Shown: in pieces, positions 7,286-12,896 of the stretch | How the letters are laid out: each line of letters opens with the position of its first letter | Numbering within the stretch: position 1 is the first letter of the stretch | Assembly (NCBI GenBank): GCA_902795955.1 | Contig: CADBNJ010000178.1 | Span: forward strand, 1-12,896 | DNA from: Oscillospiraceae bacterium | GTDB lineage: Bacteria > Bacillota > Clostridia > Saccharofermentanales > Saccharofermentanaceae | Length of the DNA stretch: 12,896 nt | Direction of reading: 5' to 3' | Translations under genes and position numbers: made by a program | Notes under the pieces: model-generated | Told to the model about the DNA's origin: nothing | The model's database searches: none | Seen by the model: the letters and a program-made list of their open reading frames with translations, nothing else

Positions 7286-9971
7286 CAGGCTTTGCCTTTC
7301 TTCTGTTGATAATTGACGATACCGCCACAACGGATGCCATTACGAATAAGGATGCAAGACTGATAACAATTCCCGCTCCGAATCCCGAAGGCGAATAGGA
7401 TATTTCGATCTGATGCGTTCCTGACGTCAGTTTGAGACCGATATAGGAATCCCCCACCGGCGTGATCACGGCATCTGCCCCGTCTACTTTGGCACTCCAC
7501 CCCTCCGAATAAGGAACAGTCATGAACAGCAGGCCGTCATTAATGACATCGACCGTTCCTTTCAGCTTGCCGGATGAATACTCCGTTACCTCGAGCTGCT
7601 CATCCGCGAGCGTATCGAACATCGCCCTGAACCGCTCCTCTGTGAGCTGGACACCGTAAACATTAAGAGAATTGCCGGGCTTGCCGGTATATTTGACCTC
7701 AAGAGTAACGGGTCTGCCGTCAAATCTTCCGAGGCTTATCGTCTGGTAACTCCTTATCTCGAAGGTAAAATCCTCTTCCCCCTCCCTGGAGACCGTCGCA
7801 TTTCCGCCGCATGACGAATTCACATAGACATAGAGATCCGCATTCTGCTCTGCTTTGTCAAATCTCACCTTGAACGAATGAGTCTCGTCGTTCTGAGGCA
7901 CGGAATAGACAAAATGGGTACTTGTGTCGTGCGAAGTCGTCATATTCTCACTGCTGACTGCGGTAAACTCCACAGGCTCATACAACTCACCTTCAACGCC
8001 CATAGCGTTAAGCCACTGATTTGTCTTCTTGAAAACATTTGTATCGCCCCAGTCAGGTTCGTACTCCGTAACCTTCTCATTTACCATGAATCCGACGGCC
8101 AGCGCGTCGGGATTTGCATACACCATGATATTGTCAGATTCATATTCCTTGTCAAACATGGAAGGAACGGTCTTGGTGTTTTTCTCTATCGCCACGAGAT
8201 TGCGAACGCCGAACAGAGATGCCGTAAGCCTTGTAATCCCGGCATTGCGGAGTCCGTTAATGCCGTTATTATGGAATCCGAAGTTCCTGTTATACTTGAC
8301 AAAGCTCTCTCTGGTGGTCGATGAGAATATCGACATTCCCTTGATGTTATAAACTGACTGGATGTTGCAGATATTGTTCGGGAACAGCTCGCTCCTCTCG
8401 AAAGTCTTATGTCCCTCCGTTCCCTCGACAGAATCAACATACTGCTTGATCTCCTTGTAGTTCTTGCCGTAATAATCGTAGCCGACGAAGCCCTCATTCT
8501 TTGCAACGAGTGCTATTGAGACAATGCTGCCGGCGATCAGTTCGATTATCATCGTTACCGTCAGGAGCGTCTCGCAGAACAGCACCGTTCTCTTCCTGTC
8601 GGCGATCGTCTTGAGTGCCAGTCCCTGCACGATAATGAACAGGAAGGTAAGGCCGATCTGGATATATCCTTCATCGCCCTCGCCGAACTTCTCGTACAGC
8701 ACCAGGAAAACAAATGTCCCGGCGATCGACAGTCCCAGCGATCCTTTGGGAAGGCTTCTTAGCCTCCTTATCGTCAGGAATCCGACAAAAACGAGCAGGA
8801 ACGGCATCAGGAACGATTCCCTGTAAGGTATCTGATTCGGGAAATGCATGCCGTGCCAGATATAATTAAGTGTCCTGTTTGTGAAGCTCAGGTACAGGAT
8901 CAGGAGAGCCGCACCAAGGCCTATCTTATGTCTCAGACCGATCCCGGACTCCTTTGGAAGCAGGAAGAACAGCGGCAGCAGCATCACCATCACGATCCCG
9001 CAATGGACATTCGCCATACCGTCCCTTATGGCAGGACTTGCCGCAACCATCAGCCTTCCCAGGAAGTCAAAGAGGTTGCCCGTAAGGTTGAAATCCTTAG
9101 GGAACTCACCGCCCGTAGCGGAGCAGTGCTGCAGGATGATGTAGGTCGGTATGGTAATCGCAGCCGTGGCAGCACCTGCTATCGCACTGGCAGTGCCGAA
9201 CTTGGCCGCAGATGTAATGAATGTTCCGAATGACAGTCTGTTCTTTATCCTCTTATCCTTTGCCGGTACGAATAGCATCACATAGTAGACAGGCGCAAAG
9301 AACAGAAGGAACAGACACAGGAAATACCCCGAGAAATAGTTGCTCGCGATGGCCAATGCAAGGGATGTCATGTACAGCCACCAGCTGTTCCTGAGGAAAA
9401 GCCTGCGAAGACCGAGACATACAACAGGCAGGAGGATCATCGCATCACACCACATTATGTTCCAGAAATCAGTTACGAACCATCCGCAAAGTGCATAAGA
9501 TGCAGCGAAGACGACTGTGATATTGTCGATCCTTCCGCCGTCATTCTCCCTGAGGAACAGAGTCATCGTAAGTGAAGCAAGGCCGGCCCTGACCGCAGTG
9601 ATCAGCGCAATGAATACGGGCATTGTCTTGGCCGTAAAGAATATGCAGAAGATGTTCAGAGGGCTTGCCGTATAGTTCGCGAACGCACCGAAATACTCGT
9701 TTCCGAGCCCGTCGTTCCACGAATACAGGAGACTGTCGCCGGACAGTATCTTGTCCCTGAATGCCACAAGATACGGGGCATACTGATGATACAGATCCAC
9801 AGTGAGCATCGTTCTCTTGCCGAAAGGATAGCATTGCAGGATCGCAAACGCAGTGATCACTGTAAACATCGGCAGCAGGAACGCCAACAGATAATGAGGC
9901 ATATTCTCGGCATTTTGCCGTCTTTTCAGATCTTTTGCCTCAAAATTAACTGAATCCGAAGATTTTTTCAT
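7251..9971 (-). CDS. yfhO: YfhO family membrane protein (GT-C-like)
   Basis: A protein of 906 aa, typical for the family. Residues 26-46 form the first membrane helix. The following loop carries the classical YfhO signatures: 'TVDLYHQYAPYLVAF' (D59, Q63, Y64), 'SGDSLLYSWNDGLGNEYFG' around residues 77-95, and 'SPLN' at 103-106. Many further helices follow, then a large extracytoplasmic part, then the C-terminal beta domain ('LLFMTVPYSEGWSAKVDG', 'GTHQIEISYSP') and a last helix. YfhO proteins are predicted GT-C glycosyltransferases; Listeria and Bacillus members have been linked to sugar decoration of teichoic or lipoteichoic acids. That the same applies here is inference. The ATG at 9971 has only a distant AAAGG about 15 bases upstream, an unusually long spacing. 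First gene of a minus-strand operon with the two downstream genes. Confidence 0.85.
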   Translation of the reverse strand: MKKSSDSVNFEAKDLKRRQNAENMPHYLLAFLLPMFTVITAFAILQCYPFGKRTMLTVDLYHQYAPYLVAFRDKILSGDSLLYSWNDGLGNEYFGAFANYTASPLNIFCIFFTAKTMPVFIALITAVRAGLASLTMTLFLRENDGGRIDNITVVFAASYALCGWFVTDFWNIMWCDAMILLPVVCLGLRRLFLRNSWWLYMTSLALAIASNYFSGYFLCLFLLFFAPVYYVMLFVPAKDKRIKNRLSFGTFITSAAKFGTASAIAGAATAAITIPTYIILQHCSATGGEFPKDFNLTGNLFDFLGRLMVAASPAIRDGMANVHCGIVMVMLLPLFFLLPKESGIGLRHKIGLGAALLILYLSFTNRTLNYIWHGMHFPNQIPYRESFLMPFLLVFVGFLTIRRLRSLPKGSLGLSIAGTFVFLVLYEKFGEGDEGYIQIGLTFLFIIVQGLALKTIADRKRTVLFCETLLTVTMIIELIAGSIVSIALVAKNEGFVGYDYYGKNYKEIKQYVDSVEGTEGHKTFERSELFPNNICNIQSVYNIKGMSIFSSTTRESFVKYNRNFGFHNNGINGLRNAGITRLTASLFGVRNLVAIEKNTKTVPSMFDKEYESDNIMVYANPDALAVGFMVNEKVTEYEPDWGDTNVFKKTNQWLNAMGVEGELYEPVEFTAVSSENMTTSHDTSTHFVYSVPQNDETHSFKVRFDKAEQNADLYVYVNSSCGGNATVSREGEEDFTFEIRSYQTISLGRFDGRPVTLEVKYTGKPGNSLNVYGVQLTEERFRAMFDTLADEQLEVTEYSSGKLKGTVDVINDGLLFMTVPYSEGWSAKVDGADAVITPVGDSYIGLKLTSGTHQIEISYSPSGFGAGIVISLASLFVMASVVAVSSIINRRKAKPDETPGQEEDKS

Positions 9972-9989
9972 ATATTAATATAAATGCCT

Positions 9990-10018
9990 TTCGAATTTAA
10001 CATAAATAAAGTTATAAT
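9990..10018 (+). promoter_or_regulatory. Candidate promoter for the lipid kinase gene
   Basis: A perfect TATAAT at 10013-10018 lies about 35 bases before the kinase ATG. The hexamer 17 bases upstream (TTCGAA, 9990-9995) is a weak -35, matching about three of six positions, so an activator or an extended contact may be needed. The stretch is shared with the divergent YfhO gene, whose own promoter I could not define. Confidence 0.5.
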
Positions 10019-10023
10019 CAAAC

Positions 10024-10039
10024 GTGATAATAATATCAC
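10024..10039. promoter_or_regulatory. Palindrome at the expected transcription start (candidate operator)
   Basis: GTGATA-ATAA-TATCAC is a perfect 6-bp inverted repeat with a 4-base spacer. It begins six bases after the TATAAT of the candidate kinase promoter, so a bound repressor would cover the start site. It also lies upstream of the divergent yfhO gene and could affect both directions. The binding protein is unknown. The AT-rich content means chance occurrence is possible. Confidence 0.4.
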
Positions 10040-10052
10040 ATAAGGAAAAAAT

Positions 10053-10970
10053 ATGGGACTTAAGCTTAAGATCATAGCAAACCCGTCTTCAGGACGCGAG
10101 ACGGCAAAGATCAGCGTGGAAGACATGCTGTCTTATCTTGTAACACAGAAGGCCGTCACGCGGGCCGATATATACTATACAGCAGGCAAGAATGACGCGA
10201 AGGAATTTGCCAAGGATACCGATCCGTCAGAATATGATTACATGATCGCCGTCGGAGGCGACGGAACTGTCAATGAGGTCGTGTCGGGAATATGCTCCGG
10301 CGGCATCAATATCCCCCTGGCCATCTACACCTCCGGGACGGTCAATGATTTCGCGACCACCCTGGGAATGCCTCAATCGCCCTCCGATTTTGCAAGAATG
10401 CTCATGAATCCTGATTTCAGGACGGTAGACTGCGGCAAATGCGGGGATGATTACTTCCTTAACGTAGCTGCTGCCGGAATGCTGACCGATGTCGCCTATT
10501 CCGTATCCAGCGACCTCAAGACGGCGCTGGGTCCCGTGGCATACTGGCTGTCGGCGATCAAGGATCTGCCTGCAATGAACAATACCATCCCGCTCAGGGT
10601 AACTCACGACGGCGAGACAACAGATGTTGATGCATTGATGTTCTTCATCTCCAATACAAGGAGCGTCGGAGGCTTCCGCAAGCTCATGACACTCGCCGAT
10701 ATCGAGGACGGCCTTCTCGACATGCTTATCGTCAAGAAGATCGAGGCGATGGATATCATGCCTCTCGTCGGCAAGCTCCTGATCGGCGACCATATCGACA
10801 GTAAGAAAGTTGTTTATTTCCAGTCAGACAATATCAGGATCGAAGTCCGCGACGGCAGCGGTGACATCGTCATGGATCTCGACGGCGAGAAAGGTCCCAA
10901 GCTGCCTGTAACAGTCGAATGCATAAAGCAATGTATCAATCTCATCATTCCTAAAGAGGAGGAGAGCTAA
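10053..10970 (+). CDS. YegS/BmrU-type diacylglycerol-kinase-family lipid kinase
   Basis: A protein of 305 aa, the usual length for the family. The ATG follows an AAGGA six bases upstream. The N-terminus has 'IIANPSSG' (residues 7-14), and the nucleotide-binding motif 'GGDGTVNEVVSG' is at 68-79, followed by 'TSGTVNDFATTLGMP' (93-107), which corresponds to the G-T-x-N-D-F/L-A motif of this superfamily. The C-terminal beta domain includes 'DIVMDLDGEKG', as in DagK/YegS proteins. The family transfers phosphate from ATP to diacylglycerol or related lipids at the inner face of the membrane, recycling diacylglycerol released by lipoteichoic acid synthesis. Which lipid is used here cannot be told from sequence. 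The next gene starts one base after the stop, so they form an operon. The neighbouring divergent yfhO fits an envelope-polymer theme. Confidence 0.9.
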   Translation: MGLKLKIIANPSSGRETAKISVEDMLSYLVTQKAVTRADIYYTAGKNDAKEFAKDTDPSEYDYMIAVGGDGTVNEVVSGICSGGINIPLAIYTSGTVNDFATTLGMPQSPSDFARMLMNPDFRTVDCGKCGDDYFLNVAAAGMLTDVAYSVSSDLKTALGPVAYWLSAIKDLPAMNNTIPLRVTHDGETTDVDALMFFISNTRSVGGFRKLMTLADIEDGLLDMLIVKKIEAMDIMPLVGKLLIGDHIDSKKVVYFQSDNIRIEVRDGSGDIVMDLDGEKGPKLPVTVECIKQCINLIIPKEEES

Positions 10971-10971
10971 C

Positions 10972-12573
10972 GTGAGCAAAGAAGATAAAGATCTCATATT
11001 GAAGGAGAATGAACCGATAGAGGAGAAGGATACTGACCTGGCGGTGCAGGATGAGCCCGCCGGCGAGGTTGCGTTACCCGAAGAAGAGCCTGCCGATAAT
11101 TCACGCGATGAAGTCACGGTAAATCTTGATGCGGATGAAGGCTCCGGCAGTGTCACTCCTGCAGCCAAGAAGAATCCCGGTCTGGCACTTGTCATAGTCG
11201 GCGTCGTAGTGGTTATCCTGGCGATCGCCGCAACTATCTTCTACAATGCGGGCGGTACTGACAGCATCATCAGCCCTCTTACCATCCACGGCAAGAAGAT
11301 CAGCAGCGCCGATTTCAGCTTCATGTATCACTACACCATGATCGAGGAAGGTGTCGATCTGTTCGCCGCAGACACCCCGAATCTGCTCGCATCTCCCTAT
11401 GGGGACGACGACAAATATAACACTTACAAAGACTATTTCCTCAACTACACGGCTCAGCGCATGCAGGAGGTGGAGATACTCTATGATGACGCCACATCCA
11501 AAGGCTATTCAATAGAGAATAAGCATTTCGAGCGCGCAGAGGCATATATCAGCTGGATAAGGTCCAAAGCTGACCAATTGGGCGTTCCCCTTGATACATA
11601 CATCAAGGGCGTATACGGCAGCCAGGTCGATGAACAGGTGATCCTCAACTATCTTGCCAGGAAGTACTTCGCCGACGACTATTCCGACAGTGCGAAGCTC
11701 GAAGAACTCTCAGCCACAGAGGAACAGGCTCTCGAGGCCTATAATGCCGACTGCAACACATATGATACAGTTGACTACAAGCTCCTCAGGATCGCTTATG
11801 AACAGCGCGAGCAGGCATATGTCGATACGGCAAATCTCCACGCGGATCAGATACTGGACGCAATGGGCGGAGATCCCTCCAAATTTGAGGAGTGCGCCGC
11901 GAAATACTTCTCCGGCGAAGCCAAGAGCGCTCTTGAAGTCCCCGATTCAACTCTGGTTGCCAACTGCAGATACAGCGACTTCACTCACGCAGACTTCCGC
12001 AACTGGCTGTTCAGCGTTGACAGACAGCCCGGTGACAGCACGATATTCAGTGATACGGACGGATTCCCCATCATCATTGTCTTTGTACAGAGAGAGAAAT
12101 TATCCGAGAACCTGAGGGATGTCCATATTGCCCATATCACTTCCATAAAGGACGATGAGGGCAACATCAACTATCCTGCTTCCCAGACACTTGCGCAGGA
12201 GATATACGAGAAGATCAGCAAGGAAGGCGCTGACAGCTTCTCTGAAGTAGAGAATATTTACAACACTGATGTGCTTGAGGGGCGTCTGGTCGTAACTCAC
12301 AGCCAGATGACTTACCGTGAGCAGTACAGCGAAGAGATATCCAACTGGATCTTTGATGAATCAAGAAGGCCCGGTGACACTTATTTCATCGAGCAGGACG
12401 GCGATTTCTATGTTCTGTACTATGTATCCAAATCCGAGAAGCCTGAATGGTACGACAGAGTCAACAGCTTCATCAGGATGAATAACTACCGTGCATTTAT
12501 GGACGAGAAGTGCCTCGAATATACATACGAATTCGACGAGAACGGACTGTCATCGATAAAGGATGTACCATAA
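10972..12573 (+). CDS. Membrane-anchored SurA/PpiC-like foldase with two parvulin-like units
   Basis: A protein of 533 aa. It starts with GTG at 10972, one base after the kinase stop, with a strong GGAGG about nine bases upstream. The first ~67 residues are highly acidic and probably cytoplasmic; residues 70-91 form one membrane helix, placing the rest outside. 'LTIHGKKISSADFSFMYHY' (103-121) resembles the start of SurA-N/PrsA-type chaperone domains, followed by a helical region to about 250. Two related units follow: about 266-376, ending 'WLFSVDRQPGDSTIFSDTDG', and about 382-488, ending 'WIFDESRRPGDTYFIEQDGD'; both have the parvulin ending of W-[LI]-F, a PGD turn and a final hydrophobic strand. 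The second begins 'VHIAHITSI', close to the PpiC entry motif. The family assists folding of exported proteins. Whether either unit retains isomerase activity is uncertain; a chaperone-only role is possible. There is no lipobox, so it is anchored by the helix and not as a lipoprotein like PrsA. Confidence 0.75.
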   Translation: MSKEDKDLILKENEPIEEKDTDLAVQDEPAGEVALPEEEPADNSRDEVTVNLDADEGSGSVTPAAKKNPGLALVIVGVVVVILAIAATIFYNAGGTDSIISPLTIHGKKISSADFSFMYHYTMIEEGVDLFAADTPNLLASPYGDDDKYNTYKDYFLNYTAQRMQEVEILYDDATSKGYSIENKHFERAEAYISWIRSKADQLGVPLDTYIKGVYGSQVDEQVILNYLARKYFADDYSDSAKLEELSATEEQALEAYNADCNTYDTVDYKLLRIAYEQREQAYVDTANLHADQILDAMGGDPSKFEECAAKYFSGEAKSALEVPDSTLVANCRYSDFTHADFRNWLFSVDRQPGDSTIFSDTDGFPIIIVFVQREKLSENLRDVHIAHITSIKDDEGNINYPASQTLAQEIYEKISKEGADSFSEVENIYNTDVLEGRLVVTHSQMTYREQYSEEISNWIFDESRRPGDTYFIEQDGDFYVLYYVSKSEKPEWYDRVNSFIRMNNYRAFMDEKCLEYTYEFDENGLSSIKDVP

Positions 12574-12574
12574 A

Positions 12575-12833
12575 GGAAGCCCAATGCCGCTGTTCCGGAA
12601 CTCAGTCGCACTTCGTGGGGGTGAGTGTGTGCATTATTTTTTTGCGTATATACCCGCTCGTGCTCAAAGCAGTTCCGGGCCAGGGCATTGAACTAATACG
12701 GGTGATGACTTGGGTGCCCGATATGCTGGCGGAAGTCCGCTCGCAAGCAGTTGCGGGCTTCACAGAGTGACGTGAGTAACTTGATCATATTGGTCGCCCG
12801 GGACTGCATTCAACCGGTCAGTTATATACTTCC
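12575..12833 (+). ncRNA. Putative structured RNA of about 250 nt, class not established
   Basis: No credible reading frame occupies this stretch. Nested and compatible helices can be drawn by hand. P1: GGAAG 12575-12579 with CTTCC 12829-12833. P2: CAATGCC 12582-12588 with GGCATTG 12684-12690. P3: CCGGAACT 12595-12602 with AGTTCCGG 12671-12678. Inner hairpin: GGGT and GTGTGTGC (12619-12632, with a GA bulge) with GCGTATATACCC (12644-12655), several G-U pairs. P4: 12712-12725 with 12786-12799, 13 of 14 positions paired. Inside P4, a 9-bp hairpin: GAAGTCCGC 12732-12740 with GCGGGCTTC 12753-12761. A possible pseudoknot joins TACCCG (12651-12656) and CGGGTG (12699-12704). I looked for hallmarks of tmRNA, RNase P, SRP RNA, cobalamin, FMN and T-box RNAs and saw none. 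The GGGTGAGTGT segment and the size make a raiA-type RNA conceivable, but that is a weak recollection. It begins two bases after the foldase stop, so it could be part of that transcript or have its own promoter; none was identified. Confidence 0.6.
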
Positions 12834-12896
12834 CCATAAAATCAAAATTCCTGCCTGATTTTTCAGAGAAATGGGGAAATATAGCTATTATTCCCC
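12829..12896 (+). promoter_or_regulatory. Mutually exclusive hairpins at window end, possible expression platform
   Basis: TTCCCCATAAAATCA (12830-12844) can pair with TGATTTT (12856-12862) and ATGGGGAA (12871-12878), leaving an 8-base bulge. GGGGAA (12873-12878) can instead pair with TTCCCC (12891-12896) at the window edge. CTTCC (12829-12833) is also the 3' strand of the proposed P1 of the RNA upstream. Thus P1 and the distal hairpin can coexist, whereas the proximal hairpin excludes both, as in terminator/antiterminator switching. Whether a T run follows the distal hairpin lies outside the window. The first hairpin could also just be the RNA's terminator. Confidence 0.4.

Noticed and set aside
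7286..7330. TTG at 7330 as the start of the second YfhO-like gene
   Set aside because: It would add 15 polar residues encoded entirely inside the yfhO gene, and the ATG at 7285 has a well-placed GAAAGG. The TTG start cannot be excluded.
10227..10793. 188-codon open frame on the minus strand inside the lipid kinase gene
   Set aside because: It lies antisense to a clear kinase with intact motifs. Its translation is rich in His, Asp and Arg with no recognisable domain, and it has no supported ribosome binding site. It is a frame shadow.
12634..12643. T-rich stretch as a Rho-independent terminator of the foldase gene
   Set aside because: The T run lies in the loop of a GT-rich hairpin and not after a stem. 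The only stem ending just before it is 12625-12632, whose partner is downstream. Strong helices spanning this point argue that transcription continues.
12510..12770. 86-codon open frame running from the foldase gene into the structured region
   Set aside because: It starts out of frame inside the foldase gene, has no ribosome binding site, and most of its length is taken up by strongly paired RNA helices. The translation resembles no family I know.
12575..12833. Known large RNA classes: tmRNA, RNase P RNA, SRP RNA, cobalamin riboswitch, T-box
   Set aside because: The hallmark sequences I know for each (for example the tRNA-like ends of tmRNA, GAGGAAAGTCC of RNase P, the GGTCAGG/GGAA tip of SRP RNA, the B12 box, AGGGTGGNACCGCG of T-boxes) are absent. 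This was done by eye and a covariance-model search would be decisive.

Overview
The window looks like chromosome of a mid-GC, low-to-moderate AT Clostridia-type Firmicute (Bacillota). Support for this comes from strong GGAGG-type ribosome binding sites, an Asp23/Gls24 domain, a DUF6062-type zinc protein, a YfhO family membrane protein and a YegS/BmrU-type lipid kinase. I cannot name a genus. No tRNA, rRNA, CRISPR array, transposase, integrase or phage gene was seen, so this reads as ordinary core or lineage-specific chromosome. The main exception is the structured non-coding stretch at the right end.

Layout. (1) Positions 1-1784, plus strand: three tightly packed genes. They are the 3' part of an Asp23/Gls24-domain protein, a two-module CxxC/CxxH zinc-finger-like protein (DUF6062 type), and a small DsrE/YedF-like protein whose start overlaps the end of the previous gene. 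A perfect 14-bp hairpin (1815-1850) closes this group and also closes the convergent gene on the other strand. (2) Positions 1878-9971, minus strand: four genes, read from right to left. A classical YfhO membrane protein (906 aa) is followed by a second, divergent YfhO-like membrane protein, then a DEDDh exonuclease with a zinc ribbon; these three overlap one another. Last comes a 663-aa protein with a PilX/pilin-like N-terminal anchor and its own near-consensus promoter. (3) Positions 9972-10052: a short divergent intergenic region with a perfect TATAAT and a palindrome just downstream of it. (4) Positions 10053-12573, plus strand: a diacylglycerol-kinase-family lipid kinase and, one base later, a membrane-anchored SurA/PpiC-like foldase with two parvulin-like units. 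(5) Positions 12574-12896: no credible gene. The sequence folds into several long, mutually compatible helices and ends in two mutually exclusive hairpins. I interpret this as a structured RNA of about 250 nt, possibly cis-regulatory.

Taken together, the centre and right of the window concern the cell envelope: YfhO-type glycosylation or polymer modification, lipid phosphorylation, extracytoplasmic folding and a surface-exposed pilin-like protein. The left group is poorly characterised, with redox or metal features (paired Cys/His motifs and a DsrE fold). The most interesting item is the RNA at the right end, whose class I could not establish. A raiA-type RNA is one named possibility, at low confidence.
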